DNA of 64,000 nucleotides, taken from Lachnospiraceae bacterium (GTDB lineage: Bacteria > Bacillota > Clostridia > Lachnospirales > Lachnospiraceae). Below, piece by piece: positions 46,501 through 54,300 of this stretch. Every line of letters starts with the position of its first letter. Within the stretch, counting starts at the first letter, position 1. Under the pieces are notes generated by a model that ran no database searches, had not been told where the DNA came from, and saw only the letters and a list, made by a program, of their open reading frames with translations. Location: the NCBI GenBank assembly GCA_009911185.1, contig QXWW01000014.1, positions 1 through 64,000 of the forward strand. The letters run 5' to 3'. A program made the position numbers and the translations under genes.

Positions 46501-48456
46501 TACCCAATCCCAGATATATCCGCCCTGCAAAATACCATTAGTACGGATTTCTTCCCAATATTCTTTCATGCCGCCTGCGCTGTTGCCCATGGCATGAAGA
46601 TACTCGCACATCAAAAATGGTTTTTTCTGATTCTTTATCTGTTTTCCGATATTCGGATACATTGCCGACCATACGTCTACTCCGGCGTTGTCATTCCAGC
46701 CCTGATAATGCACTGGCCTCGTCTCATCATTTGCCTGGAAATAATCAATTTCCGCCTGAAGCGAATCTCCGGAACCCGTTTCATTTCCTGGCGACCAGAG
46801 GATAACAGAAGGATAGTTCTTATCCCGCTCCAGCATATTGATGGCGCGATCCTCGGCCGCTTCGATATATCCCGGCAGACTACCTGGCACCTGGTACTGG
46901 CTCCGTCCATTGTGCGATTCCACATTCGCCTCATCCATAATATAGATGCCGTATTCATCACATAATTCGTACATAAAGGGATCTTCCGGATAATGAGAAG
47001 CGCGCAGAGCATTGATATTAAGCGATTTCATCAGCTCAATTTCCTGCCGCATCTCCTCTTCTGTCAGATAATGCCCGTCCTGCGGATCATTCTCATGGCG
47101 GTTCACGCCTGCAATGGTAACAATCTGGCCATTGACACGAAGCCTGGCGTCATCGGTATTTGCGTCTGTAATCTCCACTTCACGGAAACCAACGTCCACC
47201 TGCGTTGTCTCAATCGTTGTTCCGTCTCTTTTTAATTCCAGAACCAAATTATAAAGATTCGGCTTCTCCGCCGACCATTTCAGAGGATTGCTGATATTCT
47301 GCGTCAACGCTACTGTCGCCTGACCATCTTCAAAACTCTGAACAGCTCCCGTCAAAGGCGTGGACGTCACAAGGGTTCCATCCGCAGCATAGAGATTTGC
47401 CTCCACCGTATAGGCGCTTGTGTCAGACTCACTTTCGGTTGTCTCAACTTCAGCTGTCAGAGCCTTGCTCTCTCCCTCCTCTAACAAAACAGAAGTTTCT
47501 GAAAGCGTAAGCTTTGAATCTCCGCCTTTTGTAGCTTTTAACTGCCTGACGTCCACCTCTACGTTGAGGTCGGCGTTTTCATAGTTTTCATCCAAATCCG
47601 TGACAACGGTAAAGTCACGAATCTCCACCGTATCCTTGGACATCAGGTATACATCACGGAAGATACCGCAGGGACGCACCATATCCTGATTCTCTATGTA
47701 GCTGCCGTCGCTCCAGCGGTATACCTCGACGGTAATAACATTCTCGTTGCCGCTCGAAAAATCAAGGGCGTCGGTGATATTAAATTCATTGCGGGTAAAG
47801 CTGTCTTCGGAATAACCGATATATTCGCCATTGACCCACAGGTACATGGCAGAAGCCACGCCTTCAAAGTCGATAAATACCTGACGGCCGCTCCATGACG
47901 GGTCAACGGTAAATGTTTTACGGTAAGTTCCAACCGGATTGCAATCGACAGGCGCGTCTCCCACCTTATAATTGCTGTAGTTTTTTCCTTCCGCGTTAAA
48001 CCACGGATAATTCTGGTTGGAGTAAATGACCGGATCATATTTCCAGGAACCGTCCTCTTTCACATACGTATTCCAGTCCTTTGGCACTTTGATATCATCC
48101 CAGGCGCTGTCGTCATAATCAGCGGTATTAAAGTCTGCATCCTTCACTCCTATACGATCTGCAGGTTTGACCGCCCAGTTAAATTTCCAGTCTTCTCCGT
48201 TTAACAACTGATAATACTCCGACTTTGCCTTATCTTTGGCTTTCGCTTTTTCCACGGAATCATAATTATAAAAAGTTGCTCTTGCAGGCTCCCGGTTTAC
48301 CTGAAAAATCTCAGGATGCCCATTCCACTCTCCGGTATTCGCCTCATTTTCGGCTGCAAGTACCGGAAGCGTGACAATTCCGTCTAAGCCGGCGCAGGGA
48401 ATCCCCGTTATGGCAACCGCACAGCTTAAAAAAAACGCTATTAGCTTTTTTTTCAT
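40534..48456 (-). CDS. Giant secreted GH2 beta-galactosidase with dockerin- and cohesin-like modules
   Basis: The protein has 2640 residues and a signal peptide; the start at 48456 follows AGGAGG. The GH2 part spans about 45-1200: sugar-binding domain, Ig-like domains, TIM barrel and a small-chain-like domain. The acid/base Glu is near 559 (SPGNETGSG) and the nucleophile Glu near 618 (LMCEYLHAMGNS). Then come an NPCBM-like module (about 1242-1392) and a type I dockerin-like pair (about 1474-1532; DVDGSADGKIDVADL and DVNQDGAIDVKDL). A cohesin-like domain (about 1540-1675), Big_2, a second NPCBM-like module, four InlB-type repeats and two FIVAR-like helical pairs follow. It ends in a lysine-rich Fn3 module. 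There is no LPXTG motif. It removes terminal beta-galactose outside the cell. Confidence 0.88.
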   Translation of the reverse strand: MKKKLIAFFLSCAVAITGIPCAGLDGIVTLPVLAAENEANTGEWNGHPEIFQVNREPARATFYNYDSVEKAKAKDKAKSEYYQLLNGEDWKFNWAVKPADRIGVKDADFNTADYDDSAWDDIKVPKDWNTYVKEDGSWKYDPVIYSNQNYPWFNAEGKNYSNYKVGDAPVDCNPVGTYRKTFTVDPSWSGRQVFIDFEGVASAMYLWVNGEYIGYSEDSFTRNEFNITDALDFSSGNENVITVEVYRWSDGSYIENQDMVRPCGIFRDVYLMSKDTVEIRDFTVVTDLDENYENADLNVEVDVRQLKATKGGDSKLTLSETSVLLEEGESKALTAEVETTESESDTSAYTVEANLYAADGTLVTSTPLTGAVQSFEDGQATVALTQNISNPLKWSAEKPNLYNLVLELKRDGTTIETTQVDVGFREVEITDANTDDARLRVNGQIVTIAGVNRHENDPQDGHYLTEEEMRQEIELMKSLNINALRASHYPEDPFMYELCDEYGIYIMDEANVESHNGRSQYQVPGSLPGYIEAAEDRAINMLERDKNYPSVILWSPGNETGSGDSLQAEIDYFQANDETRPVHYQGWNDNAGVDVWSAMYPNIGKQIKNQKKPFLMCEYLHAMGNSAGGMKEYWEEIRTNGILQGGYIWDWVDQTYNTPQLDENGTWDGKTTYWGYDGDWNYGTYTDGDGNEKSYESWKSGNTDFCVNGIISPDRTLQPEAYEVKRIYQALQMSLKDLATRTVTINNEWIDTNANEYTMKWALVKDAKEVETGTMEVDIPAMTSKDIEVPFTAPASVKAGEEYFLQITFVTKTDDQFSWAKAGHVVAEDQFELNFEAEGELPLLDTSSMDAFVTEGTSGTVLSETDDTLSVKGADWSVAFDKKTGEMTSYKTNGKELIADPLEPNYWRAKTDNDAKEAIDSKWANANKTAEIDEVSVEKKDKVVYFSVARTLTGCADSKDRLTYAIYPTGEIVVKSTLVPTSKMSNLPRVGNRMQLAAGFDNLTWYGRGESDSYVDRKTGYDVGLWKSTVDEQFTDFVYPQETGNKTDVRWMALTDSEGDGLLIDAVDHLLEMSALNCTQEALEAAKHPYQIARTDNTVVTIDYAQMGLGTASCGQPTLAKYLLTAGPVYTYTFRLKPVNGAAEEALMEDAKIAYADETDLLAEIKIGEKVLPKFHNDVTNYSFNVASPDGSVPTVTATPKSEDVTVKITQAEALPGTATIVATSKNGYSRTFTIELKQSGEIQLSEIGYDQEKSVAGFGGIHVNEDNGGGTLNVYIDGEPVTFENGFGVNSPTELYFDVSGLNIERLQGYAGIDVDKQKTQDGCYAVVKVDGTEVFKSDLLTHGKDAAYFDIDVTGAKEICLYVDQNIKDGHDMVSWCDTKVILQGFYEKPLQLELKETATVRLDAKKKILYNVPAGTTEAQLREMFALPEGGTFEMEDPYNAEEPDSAPAATGYLAKLYMDGSVKDTLQIAVNGDVDGSADGKIDVADLNKLRETLAGNETLDALNTYAADVNQDGAIDVKDLAAMLKASGSDISGAKEDMAWNLSAADTTDTEGGTVTITGAISQTSSEAKSAMSAGEFVLNYDPATYAAGDITLADGVKGGISVKKSDGSVKVVYNLTEAVTVSGDLFKAVFTLADGALQKETQFTVSDLSVAAGDQTLFTTTSQGASVTPKGAAGAVNVTGISITGVPETITLGQTFALTAEVAPADATEKGVTWASSNTKVATVDENGSVCVIGIGTTQLTATTKEEGSSVNATVEITVSSEYASMKYSYLTAEVNNANKIFGTDTPESAEYGRILLDTASTSGWGGFHVNEIDNGEKTSGTGISMKINGVQTAFDQGLSANTDCTMKFDLTGLNAKRLQAWAGIDWTKSTKTGRDGADFRFYKDSIAEANLLYQTGTIGQQDNAKFVDVDLTGVTTLVIYVDKVGTNSDDCIDLADAKVYCEETSRATLSKNAVDMVKAPASVQGQSSEEIPDGVRTAEITWSSEDPTVATVKDGVVTGVKAGKTVIIAQCQNMRARCTVEVKKKAQSNVTVTFDADNGADLVTVSVAQGTKVERPADPEKEGFVFAGWFAKGAEEEFDFDTPVTADLTLTAKWISSSDACTVTFKNGTDTERKVVVKGQSVEKPADPEKFGHTFEGWFAGDAPEAFDFETAITEDITLTAKWQKISANVDDYEALGAAIAAAEELDASKYTEESWANLQKALSDAKEKAESPTATQAEIDAAKEAVEAAVKALEEEGGLPAVSHTVTFRADNGSEDETQTIADGKKAKEPADPKKFGHTFEGWFAGDAPEAFDFETAITADITLTAKWQKISANVDDYEALGAAIAAAEELDASKYTAESWANLQKALSYAKEKAESPTATQAEIDAAKEAVEAAVKALTGPEEAVYYTVTFNADNGSALTTQTVQKGSLVQKPGDPVKAGYTFTGWYAQGAATAFDFTTAITSDLTLTAKWVENAPLPGPGPEPVSIASATVKVAKTTYNGKQRKPAVTVTYNGTKLKLNTDYKVSYSNNKKVGQGKIKITGIGSYTGTKNVVFDILPKASKITKITNKAGRKLVLKLKKSTGAKGYEITYATNKKFKSAKKQKTNKTTVTLKNLKKNKTYYVKVRAYAKSGKKTIYSGSYSKTVKIKVKK
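41299..42075. repeat. 438-bp tandem duplication in the GH2 gene
   Basis: Two long near-identical segments, offset by 438 bp (for example CAGCGTCGAT at 41331 and 41769), each encode an InlB-type repeat plus a FIVAR-like helical pair, 146 residues per unit. High nucleotide identity suggests recent duplication. Confidence 0.8.
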
Positions 48457-48483
48457 ACTTTTCCTCCTAAACAATTACCTTAA

Positions 48484-48551
48484 CGGTTAAACATTGCGAA
48501 TACAAAGAAAACAGATACGTCTCTGTCACTCTCGTCAGCAATATTTAACCG
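48484..48551 (-). promoter_or_regulatory. Inverted repeat in the GH2 leader
   Basis: CGGTTAAACATTGC (48484-48497) and GCAATATTTAACCG (48538-48551) are complementary except for one G-T. They are separated by 40 bp. The upstream arm overlaps the start region of the proximal GH2 promoter. It could be an operator pair or an mRNA hairpin; the palindrome TTAACGGTTAA at the left arm favours an operator. Confidence 0.45.
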
Positions 48552-48553
48552 CT

Positions 48554-48582
48554 AAAATAATAAATACATTGTACTGGTTCAA
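48554..48582 (-). promoter_or_regulatory. Proximal GH2 promoter candidate
   Basis: On the minus strand TTGAAC (48582-48577) and TATTTT (48559-48554) are 17 bp apart, about 100 bp before the GH2 start codon. Confidence 0.4.
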
Positions 48583-48686
48583 TTTCCAATTCTTACCCTC
48601 GCTTTTTCTTTGTTCTCTGAAATCAAAACAAAGGAAACGCCATGGATTCTTACTTGAACCCCCGCTTCCCTGTTCTCACCGGGCAT
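48579..48686 (-). CDS. Possible 35-residue leader peptide upstream of the GH2 gene
   Basis: ATG at 48686 follows a strong GGGAGG at 5-nt spacing and opens a 35-codon frame beginning MPGENREAGVQVRIHGVSF. It lies between the distal (48883-48911) and proximal GH2 promoters. The peptide is basic with a short hydrophobic centre and is not recognised. The strong ribosome binding site is the main support. Confidence 0.3.
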   Translation of the reverse strand: MPGENREAGVQVRIHGVSFVLISENKEKARVRIGN

Positions 48687-48882
48687 TACCACCTCCCTCG
48701 TTTATACACGTTCTGCAGCAAAGTCCCTTCCCCTCACATTCTCCATTGCTGTAAAAGCATTACAACCGCATAAAAAAACCGCGTTTTGACATTTTTTCTA
48801 AGCCCTTCCTTCGTATTTTCTATTCCACTTGTGAAGTCTTACGCAAAATCCCATGATTATCGCAAACTTTTTATGCAATATG

Positions 48883-48911
48883 ATTATAACACCATAATTC
48901 CTAAATGTAAA
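48883..48911 (-). promoter_or_regulatory. Strong distal promoter upstream of the GH2 gene
   Basis: On the minus strand TTTACA (48911-48906) and a perfect TATAAT (48888-48883) are 17 bp apart. Transcription from here would give the GH2 mRNA a leader of about 420 nt. The rest of 48475-49110 holds the small frame, the inverted repeats and the divergent kinase promoter. Confidence 0.65.
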
Positions 48912-49005
48912 CCATCCATGCAAAATATCCTTTTCCTAAATCTTTGAATTATTACAGCATGTCTGCAAATACGCTCCCAGAAATGAACTTGTGTTCGTCT
49001 TTGTC

Positions 49006-49034
49006 TTGCCATTTTTCGAAAAAAATGATAGAAT
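49006..49034 (+). promoter_or_regulatory. Promoter of the NarL-type two-component genes
   Basis: TTGCCA (49006-49011) and TAGAAT (49029-49034) are 17 bp apart, with a leader of about 70 nt before the kinase start. Confidence 0.55.
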
Positions 49035-49040
49035 AATAAC

Positions 49041-49094
49041 ATGATTTTCCGGCACATTCTACAAAATCATTTTCTCTGATGATTTTCCGGCACA
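49041..49094. repeat. 16-bp direct repeat in the kinase leader
   Basis: ATGATTTTCCGGCACA occurs exactly twice, at 49041-49056 and 49079-49094 (38-bp period), just downstream of the predicted start site. This could be an autoregulatory binding site. Confidence 0.6.
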
Positions 49095-49110
49095 CAGAAA
49101 GGAACTTACC

Positions 49111-50280
49111 ATGACCATTCTGACAGATAAACTTATCCTTTTGACTGGATGCAGCATTCTGCTGCTTTCCCCGGCAACAGAAGCAAAACCGCTGCAGGTA
49201 TTAAGCTTTCTGGCCGCTGTCGTTTTCACCTGCCTTATGAGCTGCTTCAACATGAGCTTTGCCAGTATCCAAAAACTTCCCACAAACCTCCGCAAACCCT
49301 GCTGCGGATTATGCTTCCTATTTGTTCTACTTACCTTTTTTTGGAATCCTCTGGCATTTTATCTGCCTCTTCTCGCTTATGAAATAACGATACTGTTTGT
49401 GCCTGTTCAGAAAAACCGCCCTGCCTGTGCGGACGCCTTCTTTAAGCCGCAGCAAAATCCGGCGCAGGGCAGAGTGTATATATTTTCTGCTTTTTGCCTG
49501 CTTTTGCTTCTTATAATACAGACCCTCAGAACTGCAGCGCCTGCTCCGCTGTTTCTGCTCTGCGCGCTTGCAGGGTATTTATCATGGAAAAGCCGGCAGA
49601 TTTGGCAGGCAAAGCAATCCCTGCACCTTTTGCGGGACAGCTCTACGGAAAACCAGATTCTTTTAAGGCAGAAAAATCAAAACCTGATTCACCAACAGGA
49701 CTATGAAATCCATGTGGCGACTTTAAAAGAACGCAACCGCATTGCCAGGGAAATCCATGATAACGTAGGGCATATGTTGTCACGCTCCATTTTGCAAACC
49801 GGGGCGCTGGCTGCATTGAACTGCCAGGAACAGCTAAAAGAGCCGCTGAACGCTTTAAAATCCACCTTAAACTCTGCCATGGATTCCATTCGCGAGAGCG
49901 TCCACGGCCTTCATGACGATTCTATTGATTTAGAAAACAGTATTCAGGAGATTTTAAAAGATTTTTCCGGCTATCAGATAACTCTGGATTACGATATTGG
50001 CTTTGCCGTACCCGCCTCCATAAAATACTGTTTTATATCTATCGTAAAAGAGGCTCTTTCTAATATAGCAAGACACAGCAAGGCCACGGCGATTTCCATT
50101 ACGCTGCGGCAGCATCCTTTGCTGTACCAGCTCGCTATTTCTGATAATGGAGAACCGAACTGCAGCTTCCAGCCTGGTATGGGAATTTCAAATATGGAAG
50201 AGAGAATCAGGAATCTGAATGGGAATTTTTCAATATCTACAAAGCATGGATTTCGGATTTTTATTTCCGTTCCAGCTTAG
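49111..50280 (+). CDS. NarL/DesK-type sensor histidine kinase
   Basis: The protein has 389 residues; AAAGGA precedes the start. About five membrane helices fill residues 8-160, with almost no extracytoplasmic loop, so it may sense the membrane or an intramembrane signal. A HisKA_3 domain follows, with phospho-acceptor His216 in ERNRIAREIHDNVGHML, then a HATPase domain with SDNGEPNCSF and GMGISNMEERI. The partner regulator lies 320 bp downstream, unusually far, because a MITE-like element and a terminator-like hairpin lie between. Its TAG stop is the first three bases of that element. Confidence 0.9.
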   Translation: MTILTDKLILLTGCSILLLSPATEAKPLQVLSFLAAVVFTCLMSCFNMSFASIQKLPTNLRKPCCGLCFLFVLLTFFWNPLAFYLPLLAYEITILFVPVQKNRPACADAFFKPQQNPAQGRVYIFSAFCLLLLLIIQTLRTAAPAPLFLLCALAGYLSWKSRQIWQAKQSLHLLRDSSTENQILLRQKNQNLIHQQDYEIHVATLKERNRIAREIHDNVGHMLSRSILQTGALAALNCQEQLKEPLNALKSTLNSAMDSIRESVHGLHDDSIDLENSIQEILKDFSGYQITLDYDIGFAVPASIKYCFISIVKEALSNIARHSKATAISITLRQHPLLYQLAISDNGEPNCSFQPGMGISNMEERIRNLNGNFSISTKHGFRIFISVPA

Positions 50281-50441
50281 TACAACGAATATTAAGTAAT
50301 TGACATCTTCACTTGCCTAATTGTCCAGCTACTATGTCAGAAAACTTAGCCGTAGCCACCGCTACGCCGTCGTTTCTCTTCCTTGTATCTGAAACAATTA
50401 TCCTGTGTGAATATATCAAAGACTTAATTTTCGTTGTACTA
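50278..50441. mobile_element. MITE-like palindromic element
   Basis: TAGTACAACGAA (50278-50289) is exactly complementary to TTCGTTGTACTA (50430-50441). The match continues imperfectly for about 35 bp on each side. The centre has a further hairpin, CGTAGC-CACC-GCTACG (about 50351-50366), and AATTGT / ACAATT pairing. The 164-bp element has no coding frame. The whole sequence can fold as one imperfect palindrome, as expected for a non-autonomous element. The flanking TA bases could be part of the repeat or a target duplication. Confidence 0.6.
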
Positions 50442-50467
50442 GTACACCGCGGATGCAAAATCAAAAA

Positions 50468-50507
50468 CCGCGCCGTACGTTAAATATCCATACAGGCGCG
50501 GCTTTTT
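50468..50507 (+). terminator. Terminator-like hairpin between kinase and regulator genes
   Basis: The stem CCGCGCC (50468-50474) / GGCGCGG (50495-50501) is followed by CTTTTTCTC. It would reduce read-through into the response regulator gene, which has its own AAGGAG ribosome binding site but no obvious own promoter. Confidence 0.55.
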
Positions 50508-50599
50508 CTCTAACCGGGGAAGCAGACACACCGGCAAGTATCAACTATCTAAACGAACATGGCGGCATGATCTTTGCCGTAGAAATATAAGGAGAAAAA

Positions 50600-51220
50600 A
50601 TGAAAATTGTTATAATAGACGACGACAGAATTGTTTCCCTGTCTTTGAAGACCATCCTGGAGACAACTGGCAGTATACAGGTTGCGGCAGTTGGGGAAAA
50701 TGGGCAAGAGGCAATCGCTTTGTACAAAAATCACAAACCGGACGTACTCCTTATGGATATCCGTATGCAGGGTATGACGGGCCTGGAGGCTGCCGAACAA
50801 ATCTTAAAGCTTTTTCCCCATGCCAATATCCTGTTTCTTACCACCTTCCTGGACGACGAATACATTGTCCGGGCGCTGCACCTGGGTGCGAAAGGTTATA
50901 TTCTGAAACAGAACTTTGAAAGCCTTATCCCTGCACTGGAAGCAGTGGCAAATGGACAGAGTGTCTTTGGCAATGAAATTATCACAAGACTTCCTGAATT
51001 TCTCCCGCCCTCCCATTCCTACAACTACCACTCCAAGGGTATTACCGACAAAGAGCAGGACATTATTGAACTGGTAGCGGAAGGTCTGAGCAACCGGGAA
51101 ATTGCCGCGCAGCTCTATTTGAGCGAAGGAACTGTGCGTAATTATTTAAGCTCTATCCTGGAAAAGCTGGAGCTTAGGGACCGCACGCAGCTTGCCGTGT
51201 TCTATTACCAGCATCGGTAA
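50600..51220 (+). CDS. NarL/LuxR-type response regulator
   Basis: This 206-residue protein has a receiver domain (about 1-120; DDD at 7-9, phospho-acceptor Asp53 in LLMDIRMQGMTG, Lys in GYILKQN). A LuxR-type helix-turn-helix follows (about 145-203; ITDKEQDIIELVAEGLSNREIA, then LYLSEGTVRNYLS). AAGGAG precedes the start. It pairs with the kinase at 49111-50280. Possible targets are the two flanking giant glycosidase genes, by position only. Confidence 0.92.
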   Translation: MKIVIIDDDRIVSLSLKTILETTGSIQVAAVGENGQEAIALYKNHKPDVLLMDIRMQGMTGLEAAEQILKLFPHANILFLTTFLDDEYIVRALHLGAKGYILKQNFESLIPALEAVANGQSVFGNEIITRLPEFLPPSHSYNYHSKGITDKEQDIIELVAEGLSNREIAAQLYLSEGTVRNYLSSILEKLELRDRTQLAVFYYQHR

Positions 51221-51231
51221 CTGCACAAAAC

Positions 51232-51324
51232 GTCAGCCGCAGGAAGGAAATCCGGCGCAGGATATTGCGAGAACGATGTAATGTCCAACAATATCCTGTG
51301 CTGTTATCCTTCCTGCGGCCGACG
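51232..51324. terminator. Large bidirectional hairpin between converging genes
   Basis: GCCGCAGGAAGGA (51236-51248) pairs exactly with TCCTTCCTGCGGC (51307-51319), and inside it CAGGATATTG (51258-51267) pairs with CAATATCCTG (51289-51298). It can end both the response regulator and the GH30-GH43 transcripts. Confidence 0.6.
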
Positions 51325-51361
51325 CTTATCAAACAGAAAATACTATTTTATACCACAGAAA

Positions 51362-54300
51362 TTATTTTACTTTGCCGCTGCGCCTTACCTTGCTCCAGGG
51401 ACCATACAGCTTGGTAAATTTCTGATTCACTTTTACTTTCTTGTAGGCGCGAATTCGCACGTAATATCTCTTGTTCTTCTTTAAACCTTTCTTAATCGTC
51501 TTTGAAGAAGTTTTCGACTTCTTGATATCGGCTTTCTTAACGCCCGACTTAAAGTTTTTCTTCAGACAATACTGCACTTCATATCCGCTTGCCTTGGTAT
51601 CCTTCTTCCATTTTACGGTAAGCTTTGTGCCTTTTATTGCTTTCACGCTGTTTAAAACAGCCTTTTTCGGACTCACCTTAATCATGACTGTCACAGATTT
51701 GGCATTATAATGATCTGTTGCCGCAGCCGTTACAGTTATTGTACAAATTCCCGTTCCTTTGAGATTGATTTTGCCATTTTTCATAACTGCCACCCTGGAA
51801 TCGGAAACCTGATAGGACAAGGCTCCCTGGGCCCCGCTAATGTTGAGGGCAAATGGTTTATCACCCAGTTTCTTCGTGTATTCCTTTGTGAAGACCAGCG
51901 CCTGCTCTTCCTTTTGCTGCGGTATGGTTCCTGCGGGTCCTGCAGGCTGCAACGCTGCTTTTGCCGCCTCCAATGCACTTATAGCCGACTTTACCGCCGT
52001 CTCCGTAACCCCTTCGCTGTTCAGAAGGTCTTTGACCGCCTGCAGTTTCTGGACATATAATTCCCAGCTTGCAGACGTATATTGATCCTTCTGGTTCTCC
52101 GGAATTGTATATTGCACAATTGCCTCTTCCAGATATTTCTTCACTGTTTTTGTTTCCAATGCCTCCATAGCCTGAATCAAACGGGCATTGGCGGCGTCAA
52201 CATCGGTCTGTGCCGCCTGCGGGTCCTGCTGTACGCCCCTGGCGTATGCAAGAGCATCCTTTAGAATACTCCAATTCTCTGCCAGATAATCTTTTTCATT
52301 CAGAAGCTCCGCCTTACGGATGGTTTCGTTTAACGCTTCCTTATCTGCAGGCGTTTCGACCTCACCGGCCGGCTCTAACCCCATTTTCGCCGCTTCTAAT
52401 GCGCTTACGGCCGACTTTGCCGCTTCCTCTGTAAGATCCTCGCTGTTTATAAGCGTTTGGGCATCCTGTAGTTTCTGCGCATAAAATTCCCAGCTTGCGG
52501 GTGTATATTCATCCTTCTGATTTTCCGGCACGGTATATTTTTTTATCTCATCTTCCAGATATTTCTTTACCGTTTTTGTTTTCAGAGTTTCCATCGCCTG
52601 ACTCAGCATGGTATTTGCCTCGTCCACATCATCTTGCGACGCGTCCGGATTTTCCTGTATGCTTACCGCGCTTTCAAACACTTCTTTGAAACTGCTAAAG
52701 CTCTCTGCCAAATAATCTTTCTCATTCAAAAGCTCTGCTTTACGGATGGTTTCATTTAACGCTTCCTTATTTATAATCACCGGGTCTTCCGGATCTTCTG
52801 GTTCTTCCGGATCCTCCGGATCTTCTGGTTCTTCTGGATCTACTGGATCTTCCGGATCTTCTGGCGTTTCTGTTCCGGTATTCTGTATCACTGCAATCCA
52901 GCTCAATACCGGGTCGCTGCCTCCTGTTTTACTGTTGCTCACAGTAACTTTGGCATCTTTTTCCAATGTAAACTTTATTTCCTGCTGCATTCCGCTGCTT
53001 TTGGCAAGATCAAACGTTTGGGCTGCAAGCTCTTTATTATCAGATCTGGCCGTGATTTTCATAGGTCTGCTCGCCGTGCTGCTGCCCCACCATTCCTGAT
53101 AGCCGGCGGCTACGGTATAGCTGCCTGCCTCTAAGTCGAAAGCATAGTCAATATTCTTGCCTTTTTCTGCCCAATAGCCTGTAGACCACATATTAATTGT
53201 CCCTGCGCTTTTGGCATCTCTTACTTTAAAGTCTGTTCCCAGCGCTCCTGCATAACCGGCACGGTTTTCTGCGGAATATGCCTGGTCTGCAGCCGTATTT
53301 CGAATCTTATCAGTGATCTTTTTTGCCGCTTCCAGATACTCCGAAGAATCTCTGGCACAATCGAAGAAATAAATCATCTTATTATTCACGATATAAGCAG
53401 TATGGGAAATTTTGCGCCCGTTTTGTAAAACAGCCGTTAACGTAACATCTCCGAGCGTCTCTGTCTGCGGAAATCCGCTCCATTCTGCCAAAACGCCCTG
53501 CTGCTTTTGCCCGCCGATTGTAATGTCAATGGTGTCCGGCAGTTTCTCCTTCAGTTCTTTTACCGAAGCTGCAGTCTCCGGCAGTTTTGTATCTATTTGA
53601 AGTTCTCCCAGAATATCCAGCTTCCAGTCAGCATAACGGCGCAATGCAATCTGCGCTCCATGATCTATAAATTCCACCGGAAGCCATACATATCTGGAAT
53701 CTCTCAGCGAACTGCCGGTATCAGCCGTGTTCCAGCGGTCGCCCATATAAATAAATTTGCCTTCTGCCGGATCGCCGACCGGGAATACACAGGTGCTTTG
53801 GGTATCGTACGTGGTCTGCGCACCCTGATCCGTACACGGATCCCCCACCATTTGAAAGGGGCCCATAGGATGATCTGCCACTGCATATCTTGCCGGGTTT
53901 GGAGCCCATCCGGTACAGCCGGAGGTTATCATATAATATTTATCCCTGTATTTGAACATTGCCGGAGCTTCTCTGGATTCCCCCTTAAAATTCAGGGTAA
54001 AGTCTTTTCCAACGCCCTTTTGCGCTTTTGTATTATCTGGTTCGGCAACATTCGTATATTCCTCATTCAGTCTGGCGATGTACATATTTTCGTTTCCGTC
54101 GGAGGAATACATTACATAGGCGGTTCCATCATCGTCCTTAAACAAGTTCATATCCCGGACATGACCGCCCACATCTCCATCGAATCCGTGTTTATCCAGA
54201 GTCACGTCTGTATTCAGCAGATAACTGCCCAATAACTTATAAGGCCCTGTAGGACTGTCAGCAATCGCCACGCCCGCCTTTGCCTTGGCATAGTTGCCCG

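Noticed and set aside
52746-53099. Gly-Ser-rich protein on the plus strand
   Set aside because: It is the complement of the low-complexity linker of the GH30-GH43 gene.
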